NCBI RefSeq assembly: GCF_017352155.2 | Contig: NZ_CP084320.1 | Coordinates: 97,706 to 161,705 of the forward strand | Direction: 5' to 3' | DNA: 64,000 bases | DNA from: Haloterrigena alkaliphila | GTDB taxonomy: Archaea > Halobacteriota > Halobacteria > Halobacteriales > Natrialbaceae | Shown: positions 44,802 to 56,330 of the stretch, in pieces | Layout: the number at the start of each line of letters is the position of its first letter | Numbering within the stretch: the first letter of the stretch is position 1 | Program-made: the position numbers and the translations under genes | The notes under the pieces: generated by a model | Databases searched by the model: none | Told to the model about the DNA's origin: nothing | Seen by the model: the letters and a program-made list of their open reading frames with translations, nothing else

Positions 44802-45326
44802 TCACGCGGAGACGGCATCTCGCTCGCTCGCCCAATCGTACTCGTTGAGCGCGGCTCGAACGACGGGGAGGCGCCCCTCGAGGTGTTCCCACTCGCTGGC
44901 GATCTCGCGGCGACGTTCGATCTCGCCGCTGTCCTCGACGTCGGCGATGCTCGCTCGGAGCGCACCGGGGCTCTCGACGCCGTAGGTCTCCGTCCAGTCG
45001 ACGATTCGGGTCCGCATCGACTCGAGCGCGTCGGTGAGTTCCTCGCGATCGTGTTCGCGCTGTAGTTTCGCGATCTCGCGATACGTCGCCATCAACTGGT
45101 CGACACAGTAGACGGCCTGCTCTCCCCGTTCGAGTCGTCGGAGGACGTCGTCTTCGACGAGCTGCTCGAGATACTTCTGGGCGGTCTTCACCGAGACGTC
45201 CGTTTCGTCGGCGATCCAGGAGGCGGAGCGTGGCTTCCGCAGCGTGCGCGCGGCTGCGCGAACGCGCTCGCCACGGGTCATCGAGATTTGGTCTCGACGA
45301 TCGTTCCGGCCGGATTTCTCCGTCAT
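44802..45326 (-). CDS. DUF7342-type winged-helix regulator, partner of the TumE-like gene
   Basis: A 174-residue protein. RVRAAARTLRKPRSASWIAD and ETDVSVKTAQKYLEQLVEDD form a winged-helix domain, followed by a long helical C-terminus that could bind the partner. The assignment to DUF7342 is from memory of this motif. ATG at 45326 is preferred to 45440 because a TATA-like box lies just upstream. In haloarchaea such regulators are commonly followed by a small toxin-like gene, as here. Confidence 0.75.
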   Translation of the reverse strand: MTEKSGRNDRRDQISMTRGERVRAAARTLRKPRSASWIADETDVSVKTAQKYLEQLVEDDVLRRLERGEQAVYCVDQLMATYREIAKLQREHDREELTDALESMRTRIVDWTETYGVESPGALRASIADVEDSGEIERRREIASEWEHLEGRLPVVRAALNEYDWASERDAVSA

Positions 45327-45343
45327 GCCGACACGTAGGGGCC

Positions 45344-45357
45344 TATAGAATATATAT
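45344..45357 (-). promoter_or_regulatory. TATA box of the HTH/TumE-like pair
   Basis: On the minus strand ATATATATTCTATA lies 18-31 bases before the ATG at 45326, fitting a leaderless transcript. Confidence 0.5.
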
Positions 45358-45598
45358 CCAGTGTCATGGAGAATTTTCTTGACATCGGTGTGACTGCCAG
45401 TCAGAGTGCGGACGAAGGCTCGATTACGCTGAATTTTCACTTTCGTTCAATAGCGACGGATCGTCTGCATCGAAGGGTCCCGGCACTATTCGAGTGATCG
45501 TCCCGTCCCGTACGAGGATCGACGGAGTGGAGAAAGACCGCTTTTGCCTCGGAAACGAAGGGTTCCTCACGGCTCGAGGCCGATCGTCGAGCGACCCG

Positions 45599-46561
45599 TT
45601 ACACCTGCGGCGCTTCCCGCTCGGGTTCGACCCGCTCGTCGGCGACTCGCTCGTACACGTCGAGGATTTGATCGGCCGTCCGCTCGATGCTGACCTCGCG
45701 GGCGGCCTCGCGGCCGTTCGAGCGCTCTCCGCGCCGGAGGACGTCGACCAGGCCGTCGACCAGTTCGGCGTCGCTCGCGCCGACGTGGGAGGGGTCGACG
45801 CCGGCCAGTCGCTCCCGGACGTCGCCGACGTCGGTGGCGACGACCGGGAGATTGCAGGCCATCGCCTCCTTGACCGAGTTGGGCGACCCCTCGCTGCGGG
45901 AGGTGAGGAGGAGCGCGTCGGCGGCGTTCATGTAGTCGGGAACGGCGTCGTGGTCGACCTGGTGGACGACGCGGAGATCGATCGGTCGATCGAGCAGGCG
46001 CTCGGCCGCAGCGACGACGCGTTCGGCCCGCGGGAAGTTCTTGACCGTTCGGCCGGGGCGGTACGGGAACAACACCTGGTAGGCGTCGCCGGCGTCGTCC
46101 CACCCGACCCGTTCGCGGGCCTGCCGCTGCGAACTGGGCGTGAACTTCTCGAGGTCGATACCGTCGGGGATCACTCGGCAGTCGTAGCCCAGTTCCTCGC
46201 GCATCTCCTCGGACATGACGATGACCTCGTCGCAAAGCGGTGCACACGCCCTGCTGACGGGTTTGGCCGGTCCGTGGACGTCCGACCCCCACAGCGACAT
46301 CACGACCGGCGTCCGCAGTTGCGAGAGCGCGACCGGCGTCGTCAGGCCGTAGTGAGCGTGAATCAGATCGTAGCCGTTTCCGGACTCCGAGATCACTTTC
46401 GGGACCATCCGGAGGTAGTCCATCGGACTACGAGAGGTGACGTCGCTGGCGTCTCCCGCGATCGGGAGTACGGTGAAGGTGACACCCCGGCGTTCGAGTT
46501 CGTCGATCTGCTGGTTCATGAACGGTGCGTCGGCGTTGGCCGTGAGGATGAGGACGTGCAT
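45599..46561 (-). CDS. GT4-family glycosyltransferase
   Basis: A 320-residue GT-B enzyme. The N-terminal domain contains DLIHAHYGLTTPVAL and SLWGSDVHGP; the C-terminal nucleotide-sugar site is EGSPNSVKEAMACNLPVVAT with the EX7E motif and DVGD. It transfers a sugar from a nucleotide donor to a lipid-linked or surface glycan. Length is slightly short for GT4 but both halves are present. It is monocistronic in this window. Confidence 0.92.
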   Translation of the reverse strand: MHVLILTANADAPFMNQQIDELERRGVTFTVLPIAGDASDVTSRSPMDYLRMVPKVISESGNGYDLIHAHYGLTTPVALSQLRTPVVMSLWGSDVHGPAKPVSRACAPLCDEVIVMSEEMREELGYDCRVIPDGIDLEKFTPSSQRQARERVGWDDAGDAYQVLFPYRPGRTVKNFPRAERVVAAAERLLDRPIDLRVVHQVDHDAVPDYMNAADALLLTSRSEGSPNSVKEAMACNLPVVATDVGDVRERLAGVDPSHVGASDAELVDGLVDVLRRGERSNGREAAREVSIERTADQILDVYERVADERVEPEREAPQV

Positions 46562-46977
46562 TGCCGACTGGCAGAACCTAGCCTCGGATGGCGTTTTGTT
46601 ATAGGCAGAACAGCGAGACTACAGCCTCGGTCAATCATCGTATTCTTTACTTTCATCTATTGAGATGTTATTCAAGGAAGATCGTCGCTCGAGTTTTCTT
46701 CACCTACTCGTGACGGTTGATACGATTTCCTGATTTCGGTTGGTGAGCCCTCGAACGGCCGCGTATTGGGGTTGTTGGGGCGCTCCTTCGCTTTGCTCTG
46801 ATCGGTAGCCAGCGGCTGAATCGAACCCCTGAACGCGGAGATGGCAATAGCAGTGGCTTACTCCTCGATCCGGCGGTCGCTACCACACGGTATCGGTCCG
46901 ACGCACCCGCCGTCGACGCCGACGCGCGTGGAGTAGTAGTCTGATTACAAAGTTCCGCTTCCGAATACGCTCTCTCG
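46562..46977. other. Gene-free stretch between divergent glycosyltransferase genes
   Basis: A 416-bp divergent interval. The first about 120 bases are AT-rich (ATTCTTTACTTTCATC) and likely carry the GT4 promoter. Nothing else recognisable. Confidence 0.4.
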
Positions 46978-48087
46978 ATGCGGATTCTGGTCTTCGCGAA
47001 CACGCCCGCCCACGTCCACCTGTACCGCCACGCCGTCGACCGGCTCGAGGCCGCGGGCCACGACGTGCTCGTCCTGACCCGCGAGTACGCCTGCACGACC
47101 GATCTCCTCGACCGCTTCGAGATGCCGTATCGGGTCTACGGCGAGCACGGAACCGACCGACACTCGAAGCTCCGGCTCGCTCGAGAACTCGGCGGACAGG
47201 TGGTGTCGATCGGCCGCGAGGCGCGTCGGTTCGATCCGGACGTGATCTTCGGCCGCGGACCCTACGCCGCCTACGCGGGTACGCTGACGCGGACGCCGAC
47301 CGTGCTCGTCCTCGACGACGAGCCGACCGATTTCAACCACGTCGTCTCCCGGCCCTTCGCCGACTGCATCCTCTCGCCGGCGGTCACCCGCCGCGATCTG
47401 GGCGAGGCCCACTACACCTTCGAGGGGTTCAAGGAGTGCGCGTATCTCCACCCCGACGTCTTCGAACCCGACGAGAGCGTCCGCGACCGCCTCGGCGTCG
47501 GTCCGGACGAGCCGTACGTTCTCGTGCGGTTCAACGCCCTCGACGCGCTCTGCGACGCCGGTATCGAGGGATTCGAACCGGCCCAGCGTCGCGACCTGAT
47601 CGAGCGCCTGAGCGAACGGGCGACCGTCTTCGTCTCCGACGAGGGCGACGACGTCGACTTCGCGGACCTCCCGGCGCGCCCCTACGACCTCCACCCCGCC
47701 GAGATCCACGACGCGATGGCCGAGGCCGACCTGCTGGTCGCGGACACCGGGACGATGACCACCGAGGCGGCGCTGCTTGGGACGCCGTCCCTGCGCTACC
47801 GGGGGACCGACGAACACGAGTACGGCGAGTTCCAGGAACTCGAGCGCGCCGGGCTCGCCGAACAGTTCGACGACTACGCCGCCGTTCGCGACCGATCGCT
47901 CGAACTCCTCGCCGACGACGACGCGACCGCTCGCTGGGCGGAGCGTCGCCGCGAGTACGTCGGCGACCTCGTGAACCTGACGGACCTGCTGGTCGAGGTC
48001 GCTCACACCCGGGGCGCCGTCGACCGACTCAGCTCGTCGACGCGAGGCGCGTTACAGCCGAAGCACCGGGAGCAGCCCGGTCTCTAA
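46978..48087 (+). CDS. DUF354-family glycosyltransferase-like protein
   Basis: A 369-residue GT-B-like protein. MRILVFANTPAHVHLYRHAV opens the first Rossmann domain; DVIFGRGPYAAYAG, VLVLDDEPTDFNH and ADLLVADTGTMTTEAALLGT match the DUF354 family, related to UDP-GlcNAc 2-epimerase and GT-B enzymes and often found in archaeal glycan loci. The reaction is not known. It precedes the UspA gene by 101 bases on the same strand. Confidence 0.88.
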   Translation: MRILVFANTPAHVHLYRHAVDRLEAAGHDVLVLTREYACTTDLLDRFEMPYRVYGEHGTDRHSKLRLARELGGQVVSIGREARRFDPDVIFGRGPYAAYAGTLTRTPTVLVLDDEPTDFNHVVSRPFADCILSPAVTRRDLGEAHYTFEGFKECAYLHPDVFEPDESVRDRLGVGPDEPYVLVRFNALDALCDAGIEGFEPAQRRDLIERLSERATVFVSDEGDDVDFADLPARPYDLHPAEIHDAMAEADLLVADTGTMTTEAALLGTPSLRYRGTDEHEYGEFQELERAGLAEQFDDYAAVRDRSLELLADDDATARWAERRREYVGDLVNLTDLLVEVAHTRGAVDRLSSSTRGALQPKHREQPGL

Positions 48088-48188
48088 CCGCTCGCGGGCG
48101 GGCGTTCACCGCGTTCCCGGCGACTGCAATTCCCGGCGACCGCAAGTACGAGAGGTAACCGGCTGTCCGTTGACCAGTCGGTTACGCA

Positions 48189-48611
48189 ATGTATCAGGAC
48201 GTGCTACTCGCGACGAACGGCGACGAGGGAGCTCGTCAGGCGACGGAACACGCGATCGAGCTGGCCGACCAGCTCGGCGCGCGGCTCCACATCGTCTCGG
48301 TATCGGAGGACGGCCCCCACAGTACGGAGAAACAGGACGAGATGCGGACGGATCACGAGGACGAGGCCGCCCAGGCCGTCGAGGAGGCGGAATCGGCAGC
48401 CTCCGCCCGGGGGCTCGACGTATCGACGACCGTCAGCCACGGCGTCCCCCAGGAGGAGATCGTCGCGGTCGCGGAGACGAACTCGATCGATCTGATCGTC
48501 ATGGGAACCCACGGCCGGAGCGGTCTCGATCATCTGGTCACCGGTAGCGTCGCCGAGGAGGTCGTCCGCAACGCGCCGGTGCCGGTCCTCACCGTCCGGG
48601 ACCGGAGCTAG
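48189..48611 (+). CDS. Universal stress protein (UspA family)
   Basis: A 140-residue UspA-fold protein. The start MYQDVLLATNGDEGARQATE and the ATP-binding motif GTHGRSGLDHLVTGSVAEEV (G-x2-G-x9-G-S) are intact, so it belongs to the nucleotide-binding subgroup. A cytoplasmic dimer acting in stress response is expected. It is a single gene with no obvious functional link to its neighbours. Confidence 0.95.
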   Translation: MYQDVLLATNGDEGARQATEHAIELADQLGARLHIVSVSEDGPHSTEKQDEMRTDHEDEAAQAVEEAESAASARGLDVSTTVSHGVPQEEIVAVAETNSIDLIVMGTHGRSGLDHLVTGSVAEEVVRNAPVPVLTVRDRS

Positions 48612-48825
48612 CGCTTCGGGAACCGGTTCTGTCGAGACCCGCTAATCGGGTACTAGCCCCGGGTACGGGATCGATAATTAACCGCCCCGGGCGGGAAACG
48701 CCGTTCATCGTGGTCGCGCGGTTCGCGACGTGCCGCGACTCGGCGGTACTCGTGCGGGCTCGCGGCCGGCCACCGTCTCGCGGACGGTCGTCGTCGCAAC
48801 CGGCGCGGCCGGAGGTGACCGGCCG

Positions 48826-51800
48826 GTGAGCGACGGCTCCGTGACCGTCGCGGACGACGTCTGCCGCGTACTCGTCGTCGGCGACGAGCGGCCGGCCGAC
48901 GTCGCGACGGACGCGCTCTCCTCGCAACTCGAGTCGGTCTCGATCGTCAGGGAGCGATCGCTTTCGGGCGCCGTCGACCGACTGTCCCACCTCGACATTC
49001 ACTGCGTCGTCTGCCCGTTCGAACCGGCGAACCCCGAGTCGTCCCCGCTCGAGCGGCTTCGCGAGCGGGACGCCGAGCTGCCGATACTCGCGGTCCTCGA
49101 GGGCTCGTCGACCGAGGAGACGGTCGCGGCGGCCCTCGAGGCCGGCGCCGACGACGTCGTCGCCGCCACCGACCCGCGATCGCTGATCGCCGCGCGGGTC
49201 AGCAACGCCGCCGAGCGCCATCGGCTCGCCACCCTCTCGGCTCGCCCCGACCGGTCGATCCTCGAGCGGTCCGACGCCCTGGTCTGGGTGGTCGACGACG
49301 AGGGCACCGTCGCGTACGCCAGTTCGGCCGTCGAGGCGCGCATGGGGTACACGCCGGACGAACTCGAGCGGACATCCTTATCCCGATTCGTGCATCCGGA
49401 CGACCGCGAGACGATCGCGGAGACGCTCGAGACCGTCTCGGCGGGACCGGTCGGGACGACCGAACGCGTCTCCCTGCGACTCGGCCATACGGACGGCACC
49501 TGGCACCGCTACGAACTGACGTGCACCGATCGGCTCGCCGACCCGGTCGTCGAGGGGATCGTCCTCACGCTCTCGCCGTCGGTACCGGCGTCGACCGAGG
49601 GAGACCGGGCGCTGGATCGCGTCGCCGACCCGGTGCTCACTCTCGGACCGCAGGGCGAACTCCGCTACGCTAACGCGGCCGCAGTCCGCCTGTTCGACGG
49701 CGAGACGCCGGAGTCGGGAACCGTCGTCTGGAACCGACTCGACGACGCCGTCCGCGGGCAGTTCTACGAACGGGTCCGCGAGGCGCGAACGACCGATCGG
49801 ACCGTCGAGTTCGAGATCGCACTGCCCGCTCTCGAGGACCAACTGCTGGTCTCGGTTTACCCCGGTGAGGAGGGCGTCACCGTCCACGCGCGGGAGGCAC
49901 CGTCCGAAGCTAGCGCGGCCGATCGGGAGCGGTTCGACCTCCTCGAGGAGGTCGTCAATACGCTCGGAGACGGGATCGCCGTCCTCGAGGGGTCGACGGT
50001 CCGGTACGCCAACGCCGAACTGTTCGAGCTGACCGACGCGGAGACGCTCGTCGGCCGTGACGTAGACGCCGTCTTCGACGACGAACTGGCCGCGGCGATT
50101 CGCGAGCGTGCGGGGGCACCCGTGGTTCGGTGGATGGATCCCCTCTCGGGTACCCTCGCCGACGACGGCCCCGCCGTCGACGTGTTCGTGGCGCCGCTGT
50201 CGGCCGCGGGCCGGACGCTCTGCGTCGTCCGCGATAGCCGCCGCTCCGCGAGCGCCGCGCTGTCGACCGCCGGCCGGACGATCGCGACGATGAGAGACGC
50301 CGACTCCCCCGCCGCCGTTCGACGCGCCGCCGTCGACGGCGCGCTCGCCTGCACCGACGCCGACCTCGCCGGCTGGTACCTCCTCGAGGACGACGCGCTC
50401 CGGCCGGCGGCCGTCGAGACGGCGAGAGCGACCGGGCCGGTCGACCTCCCGGCGATCGACCGGGACGAGACCGACCTCCTGGCGCGGCTCGAAGCCACCG
50501 ATGGCGACGGATCGGGCGCTGTATTCGACCGATCCGAACTCGATCCCCTGCTCGCCCGGGCGGGGATCCGCGCCGAACGAGTGTTCGTCGCACGGGCGGG
50601 CGATCACGGGCTGTTGCTCGCCACCAGCACCGAGCCGCGGGCCTTCGGCGAGCGCGACCGGCTCCCCCTCGAGACCGTCGTGGACGCGGCCGCGCTCGCG
50701 CTCGACGCGCTCGAGTGCGAATCGACGGTTCGGACGTATCGCGCCGACCTCGACCGACTCGAGGCCGTCGTCGATCGGTGTCGGCGGCTGCGGGCGGTCG
50801 AGCGAACGCTGCTCGAGGGAGGGAGCCGAGCCGAGATCGAACGGGAACTCTGCGAGGCGCTCGTTTCCCTCCCGTTCGACGAATCGACAGGGACGATCGG
50901 TCTGGCCTGGGTCGGCACGGTCACGACCGGCGGGGATCGCCTCACCTCGGATACCTGGGCCGGACGCGACGGCGACTCCCTCGAGTCCGTCTCGGTCGCC
51001 ATCGAACCGGACGACGAGTCGGCGCATCCGGCTGCGCGGGCGGCGACGACGCTCGAACCGGCGGTCGTCGCGGATCTCGAGGCCGGCGAGGCCGACCGGG
51101 CGTGGCAGCGCCGGGCCGTCGAACGCGGGTTTCGATCGGCGATGAGCCTGCCGCTGGTCGTCGACGAGTTCTGTTACGGGACGCTCACGGTCTACGCCGA
51201 CCGGCCGTCGGCGTTCGACGACACGACCCGGACGCTCCTCGAACACCTCGCGACGGTCGCCGGGCACGCGATCGCCGGCGTCGAGCGCAAGCGGGCGCTG
51301 CTCTCCGAGCGCGTCACCGAACTCGAGGTCGTGCTTCAGGAGACGGACGAGCCGCTGTCGGCACTCGCCCGCCGGCTGGACCGATCGCTCGACGTCGGGG
51401 CCGTCGTCCCGCGGTCGTCGGGCGGATCGACGGTGTTCTGTACCGCCGGAGACGTCACGGAGGCGGCGATCGACGACGCCGTCGAATCCCTCCCCGGCGT
51501 CGAGTCGGGGCGGCTCGTCGGCGATCGTGGAGAGGCGTCGCTGCTCGAGTTCGTCCTCGCGGAGACGCTCGCGGAGACGCTCGCCGATCACGGCGGCGTG
51601 TTGCGGTCCGTGACGCCGGTCGACGATCGAACCCGGCTCGTCGTCGACCTCTCGAGCACGGTCGACGTGCGGTCGTTCGTTCGCCTGATCGAACGACGTC
51701 AGCCGGGGGCGAGACTCGTCGCCCGTCGCGAACGCGACCGGTCGGTTCGGCCCGCTCGCGCGTTCGACGCCGAACTCCGCAGTCAGCTCTCGGAGCGACA

Positions 51801-51984
51801 GCTTCGAACCCTCGAGACGGCCTACTACGGCGGGTTCTTCGAGTGGCCCCGCGAGAGCACCGGCGAGGAGGTCGCCGACTCGCTGGGCGTCTCCCAGCCG
51901 ACGTTCAGTCGCCACCTGCGACTCGCACAACGGAAGGCGTTCGCGTTACTGTTCGAGGAGCGAGCCGGCGCCGGCCAGCGGTGA
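48826..51984 (+). CDS. Large bacterio-opsin-activator-type sensor regulator (REC-like/PAS/GAF/HTH_10)
   Basis: About 1052 residues. An N-terminal receiver-like domain (VCRVLVVGDERPADVATDAL, lacking a clear phospho-Asp motif) is followed by a PAS domain (ALVWVVDDEGTVAYASSAVE), two or more degenerate PAS repeats, GAF-like regions (including ERGFRSAMSLPLVVDEFCYG) and a C-terminal HTH_10 (LSERQLRTLETAYYGGFFEW, SLGVSQPTFSRHLR). Members activate transcription in response to redox, light or ligands. The GTG at 48826 has GGAGGTGA 7 bases upstream; the frame is open to 48730. Target genes are unknown; the smaller HTH_10 gene lies 187 bases downstream. Confidence 0.88.
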   Translation: MSDGSVTVADDVCRVLVVGDERPADVATDALSSQLESVSIVRERSLSGAVDRLSHLDIHCVVCPFEPANPESSPLERLRERDAELPILAVLEGSSTEETVAAALEAGADDVVAATDPRSLIAARVSNAAERHRLATLSARPDRSILERSDALVWVVDDEGTVAYASSAVEARMGYTPDELERTSLSRFVHPDDRETIAETLETVSAGPVGTTERVSLRLGHTDGTWHRYELTCTDRLADPVVEGIVLTLSPSVPASTEGDRALDRVADPVLTLGPQGELRYANAAAVRLFDGETPESGTVVWNRLDDAVRGQFYERVREARTTDRTVEFEIALPALEDQLLVSVYPGEEGVTVHAREAPSEASAADRERFDLLEEVVNTLGDGIAVLEGSTVRYANAELFELTDAETLVGRDVDAVFDDELAAAIRERAGAPVVRWMDPLSGTLADDGPAVDVFVAPLSAAGRTLCVVRDSRRSASAALSTAGRTIATMRDADSPAAVRRAAVDGALACTDADLAGWYLLEDDALRPAAVETARATGPVDLPAIDRDETDLLARLEATDGDGSGAVFDRSELDPLLARAGIRAERVFVARAGDHGLLLATSTEPRAFGERDRLPLETVVDAAALALDALECESTVRTYRADLDRLEAVVDRCRRLRAVERTLLEGGSRAEIERELCEALVSLPFDESTGTIGLAWVGTVTTGGDRLTSDTWAGRDGDSLESVSVAIEPDDESAHPAARAATTLEPAVVADLEAGEADRAWQRRAVERGFRSAMSLPLVVDEFCYGTLTVYADRPSAFDDTTRTLLEHLATVAGHAIAGVERKRALLSERVTELEVVLQETDEPLSALARRLDRSLDVGAVVPRSSGGSTVFCTAGDVTEAAIDDAVESLPGVESGRLVGDRGEASLLEFVLAETLAETLADHGGVLRSVTPVDDRTRLVVDLSSTVDVRSFVRLIERRQPGARLVARRERDRSVRPARAFDAELRSQLSERQLRTLETAYYGGFFEWPRESTGEEVADSLGVSQPTFSRHLRLAQRKAFALLFEERAGAGQR

Positions 51985-52171
51985 GTCGAGTCGTTCGCGA
52001 CGGGTGTTTTGGATCTGTTCGCGACGAGTATTCTGTTCTTACCGAGGTAATCGGCTGCTAGGCTCGGAATAATGGGCTGTTTCTCCCACCGAATAACGTT
52101 CAGAATTTACGACGCGTGAATAGATATAGCGTGTTCACACTCTACCGATTCCGTGTATAGCGTCTATCACC

Positions 52172-52960
52172 ATGTACTCGCGGCCGAATTCATCATTCGA
52201 TGAGCGAGTTCGCGGTAACGAGGAATTACAGCCGGCTTTCGGCCGGACGGAGGACCGACTTGTGAGTATCGACATCACCGAGTACGAGAGCGACCGAACC
52301 GGCGTTCGATCGCAGGCCGACGGCGGCATCGTTACGCAACTCCGACTCGATCACGAGTCGCTGTTCCTGCAACCGACGCTGAGCCGCGTCTCCGACGTCA
52401 CCGTCGAACCCGAGTACTGGACGACGGTCGGAACGGGACGGACGCTGGTCTTCTGTAGCGTCTACGCCGACTGTTTCGAGGGGTTCGAGTCCGCCCTCCA
52501 GATGGATCCGACGATCACGGAGCCGGTTCTCGCGGATCGCTACCCCGACCGCCGCGTCTATCGGGTCGCGCTCACCGACCGGGCGGTGACGTTCATCGCC
52601 AGGACGGCGGAAGTCGGCGGCCGACTGCTGGATCTCACGAGTTGCCGCGTCGGGTGGCGCGTCCAGCTCCAGTTCCCCAGTCGAGACGACCTCGTCTCGT
52701 TCAACGAGTACTGCCGGGAACTGGATATCTCGGTGACGGTCGACCACCTGCGACTCTCCGACGACGAGGACGACTGCGTCGTCGCCCTGACGGAGAAACA
52801 ACAGGAACTGCTGGCCGTCGCCCACGAGGAGGGCTACTTCGACGTCCCCCGGGGGATCTCTCAGGACGAACTGGCCGACCGACTCGGCGTCTCGAAGTCG
52901 GCGGTCTCCCAGCGGCTTCGACGGGCGATCGGCGAACTCTGCGCGTCGAAACTCTGCTGA
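52172..52960 (+). CDS. HTH_10 (bacterio-opsin-activator family) regulator
   Basis: A 262-residue transcription regulator. The N-terminal about 200 residues resemble the ligand-sensing domain of bacterio-opsin activator-type proteins (TVGTGRTLVFCSVYADCFEG), and the C-terminal HTH_10 is clear: LTEKQQELLAVAHEEGYFDV and RLGVSKSAVSQRLRRAIGEL. A direct relative of the HTH in the preceding 1052-residue protein, but without PAS or GAF domains. An AT-rich patch (AATAGATATAGC) lies about 45 bases upstream. Confidence 0.9.
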   Translation: MYSRPNSSFDERVRGNEELQPAFGRTEDRLVSIDITEYESDRTGVRSQADGGIVTQLRLDHESLFLQPTLSRVSDVTVEPEYWTTVGTGRTLVFCSVYADCFEGFESALQMDPTITEPVLADRYPDRRVYRVALTDRAVTFIARTAEVGGRLLDLTSCRVGWRVQLQFPSRDDLVSFNEYCRELDISVTVDHLRLSDDEDDCVVALTEKQQELLAVAHEEGYFDVPRGISQDELADRLGVSKSAVSQRLRRAIGELCASKLC

Positions 52961-53024
52961 GCGGATCGATCATACGCGCGCGCGATAAGGATAACATCAC
53001 CGTCTCCAGCGGCCCGCGGACCCG

Positions 53025-53213
53025 CTATTCGTCGTCGTTGTCGTCGTCTTTCATCGAACCGAGTTGCGAGACGAGCTCGTCGGTCGAGGCCTCGGATTCG
53101 AAGGACAGCTGTCCGTCGTGATCGTTCTCGTGGACGTTGACGGCCTCGACGTCGTCATCGTCGTCGCCGGTCTGTTGCTGCTGCTCGGATTCGTCGTAGC
53201 TACCAAAACCCAT
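53025..53213 (-). CDS. DUF5786-type acidic small protein
   Basis: A 62-residue protein beginning MGFGSYDESEQQQQTGDDDD and containing VNVHENDHDGQLSFE and STDELVSQLGSMKD. This pattern (MGFGSYDESEQ, VHENDHDG) is characteristic of a haloarchaea-specific small protein family that I recall as DUF5786. The ATG at 53213 is chosen because residues upstream are out of character. Function unknown. Confidence 0.85.
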   Translation of the reverse strand: MGFGSYDESEQQQQTGDDDDDVEAVNVHENDHDGQLSFESEASTDELVSQLGSMKDDDNDDE

Positions 53214-54048
53214 ACACCACACTACGCGGCCACCCGTCAAAGGTGTGCCGATTCGCGTCCTTTCTGTGGGCTGCTCGACACCTCGCCTGCCGATCGGATC
53301 GGCGGACCGCGGATGCGACACACTATGCTTCCGGTCGAAACCGCCGCCCGGAACCCGCCCGTGGACGGTCCGGAAACGACGTCGATGCAAACGCCATTCG
53401 CGTCGTGTGGACGCGTCACGCAGCGTTCACCGCGCCCGCTCCTCGGAACACCGTTCCGACGCGAAATGCGTCGTTCGTTCACGGTATCGATAGCTTTCTA
53501 CGGCTACTTTCCTCGCTTCCGAGTTCAGCCGCCGCTATCTCGAGGGTCGTCCCGACGGCCGATGTGGGGACTAATACCACTTGACTTCGTGCCGTCCGTC
53601 CGCGTCGGTTTACGACCGCCACTGGCCAGTTATGCGACCGTATCCGCACCCCCCCTCGCTGTTTGGTTGACATACTAGTTTTGGATTTCGCCTTCGAACG
53701 AACTTTCGTCTACCTTTCGGCGTGAATTCCACAAACATGTTGGGAATAGTACAGCAAGTATGATTGTCCTGAGTCGATATATCACAGCGGGTGGACCGAA
53801 GGCCGGCTGTTACCCACTAGCTACCGGGTCTAGTAGTCCGTCTATAGTAATGGGTGCTGGTCGGCAGGTCTGGAGTATGTCCGTGTACCGCCCGCCGTCT
53901 CGAACAGTCGCCACGGGAGATCACGCTTCGATGCTGCCGTCACGGGCGACCGTTCGACACTCCGTCTGCGCTGGGTCACCGCTGCGTTCGACAACTACGA
54001 CCTCCCGGGGAGGCGTCCCCGAACGATCGGGCGAGAGGTGAGTTATCG
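53214..54048. other. Long gene-free stretch upstream of glmS
   Basis: This 835-bp interval has no supported gene. An AT-richer zone (about 53680-53780) with ACAAACATGTTGGGAATAGT and TCGATATATCACAG is a candidate promoter region for glmS, which would then have a leader of about 250 nt. No ribozyme or riboswitch fold was recognised by eye. Confidence 0.4.
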
Positions 54049-55863
<1,815 letters not shown>

Positions 55864-56330
55864 CCGTCCACCCGGTCGCGAACACCACTCGTTCTCCTCC
55901 GCCGTTCGTCGTGCTTCTCGCGACGTCGCGACGACTCGAGACGTTTCGAAGACGCGGAGAATACGTACTGCAGGCGCTCTCGAGTCGATGGAACGACTTC
56001 GATCGGCCGAGTACGAGTCGACGATGCCGCGGGACCCGGCACCACCCCCATAGTCCCGGATCCGCACGGCCTCGTCGGGTATCGACCCGCACTCGAGCGC
56101 GTCGAAATCACTGGAGGGGACTGTCTCGATCGTGTCGGGTCTGATCGACGCCCTCCAACTCGTCTAGCAATTCGTCACGGTATAAAGCCCCCACTTGAGA
56201 CCGACGGTCGGTAGTATCCCCGCGAGGCGGTCGCTCTCGATCCGTTTCGGCGGCGGAAGCCGGCCGCTCCGCGGATTTCCGACCGTTCGACCGCCCTGCT
56301 GGTCGCGGTCCGCTCGACTCGCGCGTTCGC
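55864..56330. other. Gene-free stretch between convergent genes
   Basis: A 467-bp convergent interval following glmS and the GlmU-like gene. No gene or stable structure was recognised. Confidence 0.4.

Noticed and set aside
46704..47096. 130-codon frame overlapping the DUF354 gene start
   Set aside because: Half of it is the antisense of the well-supported gene; the rest has no recognisable fold.
53854..54048. N-terminal extension of glmS by 65 codons
   Set aside because: Class II glutaminases need the Met removed to expose Cys2; MCGIIG at 54049 with a ribosome site is the true start.
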